This document shows, one piece after another, positions 1 to 6,994 of a stretch of DNA of 53,155 bases. Origin of the DNA: JALHVH01 sp964585685 (GTDB taxonomy: Bacteria > Acidobacteriota > Aminicenantia > Aminicenantales > Saccharicenantaceae). Each line of letters begins with the position of its first letter. Positions within the stretch are counted from its first letter, which is position 1. The notes beneath the pieces are model-generated. The model saw only the letters and a program-made list of their open reading frames with translations. It did not search any database and was not told the origin of the DNA. The position numbers and the translations under genes were made by a program. The stretch covers positions 1 to 53,155 of the forward strand of contig CAZPEP010000034.1 of assembly GCA_964585685.1 (NCBI GenBank), written 5' to 3'.

Positions 1-327
1 GAAGACGCCCCGTTTGGTCTTGAGGAGCTTTGTGTTCTCGACCCAGCCGATGAACCCCTGGAAGCCGTTGGATTCTCGGATGAGAGCCAGAAGGGCGCCC
101 ACGAGGAGGCTGAAAACAATGATCTCGATGTTGCCCTTGGCAGAGGATACCCTAAGGGCATCATCCAAGGTCCGGAAGAAGGACGGCAGGATGCGGCCGC
201 CGGTGAGGATGATCTCCCCGATCCATACGCCGAGAAACAAGGACGGCAGGAGCTGTTTTTTCCAGAGGGCGAGCCCGATCGCCACGACCGGGGGGATAAG
301 CGACAGAATACCGAACGTGTCCGACAA
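1..327 (-). CDS. NhaC-like Na+/H+ antiporter family protein, N-terminal part (cut by window edge)
   Basis: The first 109 codons are visible; the gene runs off the left edge. It starts at a TTG (325-327) preceded by AAGGAGG with a 6-nt gap; a closer ATG is in the wrong frame. The protein opens LSDTFGILSLIPPVVAIGLA, followed by WKKQLLPSLFLGVWIGEIIL and a second hydrophobic stretch near residues 68-83. The opening segment (short lead-in, then helix with paired prolines, then L-x-L-F-L-G-x-W-x-G) is what I know from NhaC-type antiporters, inner-membrane exchangers of Na+ and H+ and sometimes organic substrates. It follows the D-cysteine desulfhydrase-like gene by 81 bp on the same strand and is probably the last visible gene of that unit. 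Substrate cannot be assigned. Confidence 0.7.
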   Translation of the reverse strand, partial: MSDTFGILSLIPPVVAIGLALWKKQLLPSLFLGVWIGEIILTGGRILPSFFRTLDDALRVSSAKGNIEIIVFSLLVGALLALIRESNGFQGFIGWVENTKLLKTKRGVF

Positions 328-408
328 ATCATGCCTCCTTACAGGAGTCCTCGGGCCCCGCCATTATTCCCGATGCCGGCGATAATAACAAGCGGCTCCC
401 GTGAAAGC

Positions 409-1401
409 CTATTCGAACAACGTGACCAACCCGCCCGTGTGCCAGAAAAGGACGTTCCCGCCCGCCGAAAACCGCCCGCTTCGACAATAATCCAGGATCC
501 CGGCGGCGGCCTTGCTCGTGTAAACGGGGTCGAGGAGGACCCCTTCCGTCCGGGCAAAGAGGTCGGCCGCTTCCCGGGACGCTTCCGAGGGGATCCCATA
601 GCCGTCGCCAATATAGTGATCGTCGACGACGATCCCCGACGGGTCCTTCTCGCCCTGGAGTCCGAGCCGTTCGAGCATCCGGCCCATGATCCCGGCGATG
701 GTTTCCCGGATCGAAGCCGAAGCGTCGTCGGGGCTGATCCCGAGGATCTGAAGCCCGGGCCTGCCAAAGAGTCTTTTCCCGACCTCAAGCCCGGCCTGGG
801 TCCCTCCCGAAGAGCTCCCGACGACGATGGCGTCGAACACGATGCCCATCTCTTTTTCCTGGCGGGCAAGCTCCTCAAAAGCGTTGACGAAGCCGAAGGA
901 CCCGACTCCGTCGGATGCGCCGAGGGGGATCGTGTAGACGATCTCTCCGCGGGCCCGGAGGCCGGCGGCGACCTCGGCCATCCGTCCGGACCTGTCTTCC
1001 CGCCTGTCGACGTGATGGATCTCGACGCCCAGCAGGTTTTCGATGCGGTAGTTGGCCGTCGGAGGTTCCGGGGGGACGCCGTTCAGGATCAGCGCGCACC
1101 CCAAGCCGCAGCTCCGGGCGACGAGAGCCGTGATGCGGGCGTGATTGGATTGGACGGACCCGACGGTGACGACGGCGGTCGCGCCCTTGTCCCGAACGTC
1201 GGCCATGACGTATTCGAGCTTCCGGACCTTGTTCCCGCCGATCAGGTGGCCGAGAAAGTCGTCTCGCTTGATGAAGATCTTCGGGGAATCGGGGATCTTT
1301 TTTTCGAGGCGGGCGCAGCGCTCGATCGGGGTCCCGAGGTTGACCAGCGGCATTCTCGGGATGGAGTGAAACGCCTCTATGGGGCTTTGGATCTTCTTCA
1401 A
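409..1401 (-). CDS. PLP-dependent D-cysteine desulfhydrase / ACC deaminase family enzyme
   Basis: This 330-residue protein belongs to the fold-type II PLP family of D-cysteine desulfhydrase and 1-aminocyclopropane-1-carboxylate deaminase. Visible signatures are IKRDDFLG, GGNKVRKLE with the PLP lysine, SVQSNHAR next to the cofactor, a Gly/Ser-rich phosphate loop (VVGSSSGGTQAGL) and LDPVYTSKA near the C-terminus. Length is normal for the family. The start is a TTG at 1399-1401 with AAGGAG about 9 nt upstream. The gene lies 29 bp downstream of an N-acyl-D-amino-acid deacylase on the same strand, so deamination or desulfuration of a D-amino acid released by that enzyme is a sensible role. I cannot separate DcyD from ACC deaminase activity by eye; context favours a D-amino acid substrate. 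Confidence 0.85.
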   Translation of the reverse strand: MKKIQSPIEAFHSIPRMPLVNLGTPIERCARLEKKIPDSPKIFIKRDDFLGHLIGGNKVRKLEYVMADVRDKGATAVVTVGSVQSNHARITALVARSCGLGCALILNGVPPEPPTANYRIENLLGVEIHHVDRREDRSGRMAEVAAGLRARGEIVYTIPLGASDGVGSFGFVNAFEELARQEKEMGIVFDAIVVGSSSGGTQAGLEVGKRLFGRPGLQILGISPDDASASIRETIAGIMGRMLERLGLQGEKDPSGIVVDDHYIGDGYGIPSEASREAADLFARTEGVLLDPVYTSKAAAGILDYCRSGRFSAGGNVLFWHTGGLVTLFE

Positions 1402-1430
1402 GAATGGTTCTCCTTCCGTCCTTTTTCTAT

Positions 1431-3113
1431 TCAGGGAGCCTTGCGGAGCAGGACGACGCCGTGGGACGCGTCGGTCACCCGGCCGTTCTCGAGGCTGATC
1501 TTTCCGTTGACGAAAACATGAGAGATGCCCGTGCCGAACTGATGCGGAGCGTCAAAGGTCGCCTTGTCCCTGATGGTACTCGAATCAAAGATGACCAGGT
1601 CCGCTTTACAGCCGGGCTTGACCAGGCCCCGGTCTTCGAGGCGCAACAGCATGGCCGGGAGCGAAGTCATTTTTCGGACGGCCTCTTCGATGACCAGAAC
1701 ACCTTCCTCCCGGACATACTTGCGCAGCACCCTGGGGAACGTCCCGTAGTTCCGGGGATGGACGCTGGACTCCCCCTCAACGACGACGGAGCCATCCGAA
1801 CCGAGCATCGTCCACGGTTGTCTCAGGGCTTGGAGGACGTCGTCCTCGGACATCGTGCTCAGGGAAATGGTCACGCCGTCCCCTTCTTCCAGGTAGAGGT
1901 CCGCGGCGATGTCGAACTCCGGCCGCTTACGCTCGGCGGCCAGGTCACAGAACATCCGGCCGATGAGTTCGGGGTGCTTAAGACTGCTCATGATGCTGAA
2001 ATTCTGCCAACCTCCTTTGGCCACCCAGTTGACCCGGTCGGGCAATCCGTCTTCGGTCGTCTTCCGGATCCTTTCCCGGGCCTCCGGGTCCCGCAGGGAC
2101 TTGGTCAGCTCGCCCGCGTAGCGCGCGGCGAGGGCGGCGCTTTCCTCCCCGCTAATGCCCTCGCGGGCCGCCATCTTCTCCAGCTCATCGAAAGGTCCCA
2201 TGCCGGGAGGGACGCTGAAAACGATCTGGAGCGGAACCGTGGCCGAGTTTCTGTAAGGATACATGTCGGCCGTGATCTCCACGCCGCGCTCCCGGGCCTC
2301 GCGAACGAGGCGGACCGCCTTTTCCAAAGATCCCCAGTTCGGCTTTCCGGTCGCCTTGAAATGGGAGATGTTGGCCCGGGCGCCCGATTCCTCGCCGATG
2401 CGGATCGCCTCCCGGACCGCGTCGAGCAGGTTCTCCTCTTCGCTCCTCATGTGGGAGCTGTAGATCCCCCCGAACTCGGCGACGACCCGGGCCAGGGCGA
2501 TGATCTCTTCGGTTCCCGCGTATCGGTCGGGGATATATTGAAGCCCCGTCGAAAGGCCCCAGGCCCCCTCTTCCATGGCCCGGCGCAGGAGCGATTTCAT
2601 ACGCTCCAATTCTTCGGCGGAAGGAGCCCGGTTCTCCGCCCCCAGGACTTCCCTCCTGATCGTCCCGAACCCGGCCAGGATGACGGCGTTCGTCCCCATA
2701 TTTGTCATCGCCCGGGAGACCTCCGGGACCTTGAGAGGACCATATCCGCAATTACCGGTCACGACCGTTGTCACGCCCTGAGTGATGTAGTTCAGATTGG
2801 CCTTCAGCGCCGGGCTGGAAAGCCCCGATTCGCAATGGGTGTGCATATCGATGAAACCTGGGGTGACGACCTGACCCCGGGCATCGATGATTCGGGATGC
2901 CGACCGGCCCTTCAGGCGTCCGACGGCCGCGATACTGTCTCCCCGGATGGCGACATCGGCGTAGAACCACGGATTCCCCGTGCCGTCGATGATCCGGCCG
3001 TTGGCGATGATGAGATCGTAGTCGGGGGACTTTCGAACCGTCCCGTATCCGGCGGAAAAGAGAAGAAGCAGGACCGCGGTCCATCCCAAAATCTTCTTTG
3101 TTCTCATATCCAC
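1431..3113 (-). CDS. N-acyl-D-amino-acid deacylase (D-aminoacylase), secreted or membrane anchored
   Basis: This 560-residue amidohydrolase would cleave the acyl group from N-acyl-D-amino acids. Family marks in order: N-terminal hydrophobic segment (residues 8-25, signal or anchor), VTPGFIDMHTHCE with the HxH metal ligands, GNCGYGPLKV with the family cysteine, ISHFKATG, DMYPYRN, LGSDG with the catalytic Asp, HPRNYGTFPRVL and the C-terminal GLVKPGCKADLVIFD. Length is typical. The ATG at 3113 has GGAGGTGGAT directly upstream, and a good promoter lies at 3173-3200. It is the first gene of a unit continuing into the D-cysteine desulfhydrase-like gene and the antiporter, suggesting periplasmic release and then use of D-amino acids, for example from peptidoglycan or aged peptides. 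Confidence 0.92.
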   Translation of the reverse strand: MDMRTKKILGWTAVLLLLFSAGYGTVRKSPDYDLIIANGRIIDGTGNPWFYADVAIRGDSIAAVGRLKGRSASRIIDARGQVVTPGFIDMHTHCESGLSSPALKANLNYITQGVTTVVTGNCGYGPLKVPEVSRAMTNMGTNAVILAGFGTIRREVLGAENRAPSAEELERMKSLLRRAMEEGAWGLSTGLQYIPDRYAGTEEIIALARVVAEFGGIYSSHMRSEEENLLDAVREAIRIGEESGARANISHFKATGKPNWGSLEKAVRLVREARERGVEITADMYPYRNSATVPLQIVFSVPPGMGPFDELEKMAAREGISGEESAALAARYAGELTKSLRDPEARERIRKTTEDGLPDRVNWVAKGGWQNFSIMSSLKHPELIGRMFCDLAAERKRPEFDIAADLYLEEGDGVTISLSTMSEDDVLQALRQPWTMLGSDGSVVVEGESSVHPRNYGTFPRVLRKYVREEGVLVIEEAVRKMTSLPAMLLRLEDRGLVKPGCKADLVIFDSSTIRDKATFDAPHQFGTGISHVFVNGKISLENGRVTDASHGVVLLRKAP

Positions 3114-3172
3114 CTCCAGGCCGCGGGGTTCCGAGGCCCCCCTAACCTATGACGCGCCCTTGCGTCCAATAA

Positions 3173-3200
3173 ATCTTATTTATATATATATTTAAAACAA
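3173..3200 (-). promoter_or_regulatory. Sigma70-type promoter for the D-aminoacylase operon
   Basis: On the minus strand TTGTTT (3200-3195) is followed after 16 nt by TAAGAT (3178-3173). The spacer is an uninterrupted run of A/T with alternating TA steps, which stands out against the GC-rich surroundings. The start codon is 60 nt beyond the -10. Confidence 0.55.
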
Positions 3201-3204
3201 GGGT

Positions 3205-3291
3205 CTGTCAACCCCTCGACTTCCCGGCATGAATGCCGGGGCCGGGACCGGGGCTTGTACGAGGTTACCTCTGAGCTTCGCTTCGCGCCCC
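3205..3291. repeat. Dispersed intergenic element, copy A
   Basis: This stretch between the sulfatase/TPR gene and the D-aminoacylase promoter opens CTGTCAACCCCTCGACTTCC and is nearly the same as 22296-22381. It holds a perfect hairpin, CCCGGCA (3223-3229), loop TGAA, TGCCGGG (3234-3240), then a GGGGCCGGG-type run, the segment CGGGGCTTGT and the tail CTTCGCTTCGCGC. Both copies lie in gaps next to a gene end. Copy A could act as a terminator for the 3300-5660 gene, but there is no U-run. Confidence 0.7.
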
Positions 3292-3299
3292 GCGGGGCA

Positions 3300-5660
3300 T
3301 TATCGTTTTCTGGTCCTGGCCTCGAGGGCTTGGCCTTTTTCCAACTCCGCCCGATATTCGGACAGGCGCCCCAGGCGGTTGTAGATATCGGCCAGGACAT
3401 AATGACCCAGGGGGGCCGATTCCGCCTCAGGCTCCAATTCCAGCCCTTTCCGGGCGAGGCGGATGGCCTCTTCGAAATTCTCGTTCCGGTCGAGATAGGC
3501 CTTGGCCAGGAAGAGGTATCCCCGCGCGAATTGGGAATTAGCCTTGACGGCTTCCTTAAAATTCTCGATCTCTCCTTGCCGATCGCCGGTCTTGCCGCAG
3601 AGAAGGGCCAGGTTGAAATAGGCGGGAGAGGCGGCCGAATGAATCTCTATTTCTTTCCGGTATTCCTCCGCGGCTCTTTGGAGATCGCCCTTCTCCTCAT
3701 ACAAAAGGCCCAGGTTGTAATGCGCGTCCGGCATCTGTGGCCGCATCTCGAGCGACCTCCGGATCTCCCGTTCCGCCGGCTCGAGCATTTTCTTCTCAAG
3801 ATAGGCGGAACCCAGGAGATTATGGGCGACGGCGCTGTGTTCCGGGTCCGCAGCGATCGCCATCTCGAGATGGGAAATGGCCGCATCAAAATCCCGGAGG
3901 TCCAGGGAGATTTCTCCGAGGTTCATATAGGGTTTCGGGTCCTTCGGATCAAGTTGGATGAGGCGCCGGAACCCGGCGGCCGCTTCGTCCGGCTTCTTGA
4001 GTTTCCTGTAGGCCTGAGCCATGGTGAAGATCGCCGCACTATATTCGGGGTCTATCTCCAGGGCCGCCCGGCACTCCGCGACGGTCTCTTCATAACGATC
4101 AAGCTCCATGTAAATCTGCCCCCGGACTTGGCGTGCCTCCATGATCCCGGGGTCCTCTTCGATGACCTCGCCGAGCTTCTTCAAGGCTTCGTCGTATTCC
4201 CGGTTGGCTGAAGCCCCCTCAGCCTGCTTGAGCCTGTTGTAGAGGAGGATCTTATCCTTGGGGTCGGCGAGGCCGGTCGAGCGGTTGAGCCTCGAGTTCG
4301 ACGTGAAGCCGCCGACGTAGCCCAAGGCCCTCAGCTTCTCCACGGTATCGTTGTCCAGTTGCCGGGGGGCCTTCTCCCCGCCCCCCTGGACCGACGAACG
4401 CTCCTGGATCCTCTTCATCTCTTTGACGAACCCCTCCGCCAGGGACGCATTTTGTTCGTAGATGTTCGTCTTTTCCATGGGGTCCCGGACGATGTCATAA
4501 AGCTCCGGGCGCGGCGCCTGGATGTATTGGTGCCTGACCGTCCGGAGGCTTTTGATCTCGCTCCACCCATAATGGTATCGGGGGTAATAGCTTTCGCTAT
4601 AGGCCATCCGATCGGCCCCGGGCCTGCCGCCGAACAAGAGGGGGCCCAGGCTCCTTCCCTGGATCTCCTTGGGAACGGCGATCCCGAGAAGGCCGAGGAG
4701 CGTGGGCATGATATCCACGTTCTCCACCTGGGCGTCGATGACCTTTCCCTTCAGTTTCGATGAAGGGAGCCTCAGGATCAGGGGAACGGAGACGGTGGAA
4801 TCATAGATGAAAAAACCGTGGGCACTCTCGCTGTGTTCCCCAAGGCTTTCCCCGTGGTCGGCCGCGATGACGATGATGGTCTTGTCCAGGACGCCCTTTT
4901 CCCGGAGCCTCTCCAGGACCTTTCCGACGAGGGAATCCACGTAGGCGATCTCGCCGTCGTAGAGCCCCCACGGCCGCCCCGAATACTCGCTCTTGTAAGG
5001 CTCGGGAGGCTCGTAAGGAGTGTGGGGGTCATAGAGGTGGATCCAGCTGAAGAAGCGGCGGTCCCCGTTCGTTTCAAACCAATCGAAAAAGGCTTTGGTG
5101 ACCTCGCCCCCCTCGCGCTGGACGGAGTCGAGGCTGATCTTCTTGTACTTGGCAAAATCAAAATTGTCATAGTAATAATCGAAACCCTGGTTGAGACCCC
5201 AGCGGGAATCGAGGACGAAGGCGCCGACGAACGCGCTCGTCGCCCATCCGCTTTTCTGCAGCACCTCGGCCAGAGTGATCTTATCGGGCTCCAGGTAGAA
5301 ACCGCCGTTGTCCCTGACACCGTGAACGAACGGATATGTCCCCGTGAAGATCGAGGCATGCGACGGCAGGGTCAGGGGGGCCTGGGCTGTCGCGTTCTTG
5401 AAAAGGATTCCAGCCGCGGCCAGCCCGTCGATATTCGGCGTCCGGACGTTCGGGTAACCGTAGCACCCGATATGGTCGGCCCGGGTCGTGTCCAGGGTGA
5501 AGAGGAGGACATTCCTGTTTTGAAAAGTCTCCGCGTTTTTCAGCCGGATGGCCTTGCTCAGTCCGAAATAGGCCAGAAAGGCAAGGGCCGCGATCCCGGC
5601 AAACCAAAGGCGTTTAAGCGCCCTCGGCCGCATCTTGGGCCTGATCTCGGCGGATCTCAT
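3300..5660 (-). CDS. Membrane-anchored sulfatase/alkaline-phosphatase-fold protein with C-terminal TPR array
   Basis: This 786-residue protein has one transmembrane helix (about residues 18-38), a sulfatase-like domain (about 48-440) and a long TPR region (about 470-780). Metal-site marks are FTLDTTRADHIGCYG, IAADHGESLGEH and AHGFFIYDSTVSVPL. At the catalytic position the classical CxPSR is replaced by TLPSH, so there is no formylglycine cysteine; Thr would be the nucleophile, as in phosphoethanolamine transferases and other alkaline-phosphatase relatives. A phospho-transfer or phospho-hydrolase role in the envelope is therefore as likely as sulfate-ester cleavage. It is the last gene of a three-gene minus-strand unit 23 bp after the amidohydrolase. 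A paralogue with the same architecture is at 17712-19859. Confidence 0.85.
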   Translation of the reverse strand: MRSAEIRPKMRPRALKRLWFAGIAALAFLAYFGLSKAIRLKNAETFQNRNVLLFTLDTTRADHIGCYGYPNVRTPNIDGLAAAGILFKNATAQAPLTLPSHASIFTGTYPFVHGVRDNGGFYLEPDKITLAEVLQKSGWATSAFVGAFVLDSRWGLNQGFDYYYDNFDFAKYKKISLDSVQREGGEVTKAFFDWFETNGDRRFFSWIHLYDPHTPYEPPEPYKSEYSGRPWGLYDGEIAYVDSLVGKVLERLREKGVLDKTIIVIAADHGESLGEHSESAHGFFIYDSTVSVPLILRLPSSKLKGKVIDAQVENVDIMPTLLGLLGIAVPKEIQGRSLGPLLFGGRPGADRMAYSESYYPRYHYGWSEIKSLRTVRHQYIQAPRPELYDIVRDPMEKTNIYEQNASLAEGFVKEMKRIQERSSVQGGGEKAPRQLDNDTVEKLRALGYVGGFTSNSRLNRSTGLADPKDKILLYNRLKQAEGASANREYDEALKKLGEVIEEDPGIMEARQVRGQIYMELDRYEETVAECRAALEIDPEYSAAIFTMAQAYRKLKKPDEAAAGFRRLIQLDPKDPKPYMNLGEISLDLRDFDAAISHLEMAIAADPEHSAVAHNLLGSAYLEKKMLEPAEREIRRSLEMRPQMPDAHYNLGLLYEEKGDLQRAAEEYRKEIEIHSAASPAYFNLALLCGKTGDRQGEIENFKEAVKANSQFARGYLFLAKAYLDRNENFEEAIRLARKGLELEPEAESAPLGHYVLADIYNRLGRLSEYRAELEKGQALEARTRKR

Positions 5661-5683
5661 TTTTACTTCCTGCCGGTGACGGA

Positions 5684-6976
5684 TCAGAGCAGGTTTTCGA
5701 TGACCTTTCCGGCGACGATGACCAGCTTCAAGCGGGCCGGGCCGTTGATCGGGTCCTGGTCATAGACGACGATGTCCGCCGATTTTCCCTTTTCCAGCGA
5801 ACCAACCCTGTCCCCCACCCCGAAGATCTCCGCCGCGTTCATGGTCAGGGCCTTGAGGGCCTCCTTATACGGCAACCCGGCGGCAACGGCCATCCGGGCT
5901 TGGGAGGTTAAGTCCCCCAGGTTGGTGAACGAACCGGTCTGAAACGCGATCCTCACTCCGGCTTTTTGGAGAAGGGCGGCGTTCTCCGCGACGGCGCCCC
6001 CGGTTTCGACCGTCAGGCGGTAGGCCGCCCGCGGCCTCAGGAGGACCGGGACACTTAGCGCGGCCAGCCTTTCCTTGACCTTGTAGGCGTCGGCGCCGCC
6101 GTTCAGGATGATCTTCAGCTTGAATTCGTCCGCGATGCGGAGCGCGGTCAAAATGTCGTCCAGCCGGTCGGCGGAGACGATCAACGGGATCCGGGCTTCG
6201 AGGACGGGCAGGAGGGATTGGGACACAGAATTCGCGGCCGGGGGGGACGGCCTTTCCTCCTCTCCCGACTTCCCTTCCTTCTGCTTCTGTTCATAAGCCC
6301 GGGCCTTTTTTTCGTAGGCCGCGAGTTCATCCCCATAGGCTTGGGCATCCACCAGCGTTTGCCTCAGCAACGCGGCCTCTCCCATCCGGGTCATGGGCAT
6401 CCGACTTTTCTTGCCGTACCGAAGCTTCGGGGCTTCTCCCAGGCTGCCGTGGACGCCGACGGGGAACTTAACGATCATCGTTGCGACATCGGTTCCGTCC
6501 AGGCGCACGAGGGCGCTCTGCCCGGAGAGGAGGTTTCCGATCGCCGGCGCCGCGAGGACCGTAGTGACGCCCGCTTTTCTCGCCAGGGGGATAAATTCGC
6601 TGCCGGGATCGAAACCGTCGATGATCCGCAGGTGCGGGGTCACCGGAGATGTCGCTTCGTCGTCGTCCCCCCCGATCGTTCCCTTGTCCGAGGCTCCCAG
6701 GTTCGTGAAAGCGTCGATGAACCCGGGGTAGGCCGAATATTTCGAAGCGTCGATGACCCGGGCGCCTTCCGGGACCGGAATATGCGTGCCCAAGGCCGCG
6801 ATCTTGCCGTTCCTGATGAGGATGACTCCAGGTTCGAGGACCCCCCGCGTCACGGTCACGATCCTGGCTGTCTTGAGGACCAAGGGTCCGTCATCAGCCG
6901 CGGGGGCTCCCCAGCAGAAGGTTCCCCCAACGACCGCCAGGAGTCCCAGCCAAAGCATTCTATCCTGTTTCCGCAT
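5684..6976 (-). CDS. Secreted amidohydrolase-fold protein lacking the HxH metal motif
   Basis: This 430-residue protein has a signal peptide (about residues 1-24) and the layout of imidazolonepropionase-like amidohydrolases: N-terminal beta-sandwich (VLEPGVILIRNGKIAALGTH), a barrel, and the C-terminal signature LTMNAAEIFGVGDRVGSLEKGKSADIVVYD. Where active members read GLIDxHxH it reads GFIDAFTNLG, so both metal-binding His are missing, and the later HxH-type strand reads LIVSADRLDDI. It probably does not bind the binuclear metal site. ATG at 6976 has AAGGAG 8 nt upstream. It follows the 839-residue tandem amidohydrolase by 18 bp and resembles that protein's second, also degenerate, domain. 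It may be a structural partner of the active domain. Confidence 0.85.
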   Translation of the reverse strand: MRKQDRMLWLGLLAVVGGTFCWGAPAADDGPLVLKTARIVTVTRGVLEPGVILIRNGKIAALGTHIPVPEGARVIDASKYSAYPGFIDAFTNLGASDKGTIGGDDDEATSPVTPHLRIIDGFDPGSEFIPLARKAGVTTVLAAPAIGNLLSGQSALVRLDGTDVATMIVKFPVGVHGSLGEAPKLRYGKKSRMPMTRMGEAALLRQTLVDAQAYGDELAAYEKKARAYEQKQKEGKSGEEERPSPPAANSVSQSLLPVLEARIPLIVSADRLDDILTALRIADEFKLKIILNGGADAYKVKERLAALSVPVLLRPRAAYRLTVETGGAVAENAALLQKAGVRIAFQTGSFTNLGDLTSQARMAVAAGLPYKEALKALTMNAAEIFGVGDRVGSLEKGKSADIVVYDQDPINGPARLKLVIVAGKVIENLL

Positions 6977-6994
6977 GGTTCTTCTCCTTGCCGG

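Noticed and set aside
331..1521. Long plus-strand open frame opposite the D-cysteine desulfhydrase gene
   Set aside because: GC-rich antisense shadow. It has no domain marks or ribosome site, and the minus strand carries a clear PLP enzyme there. The same applies to other long antisense frames, such as 1404-3152, 6218-8065, 9688-11049 and 33018-34937.
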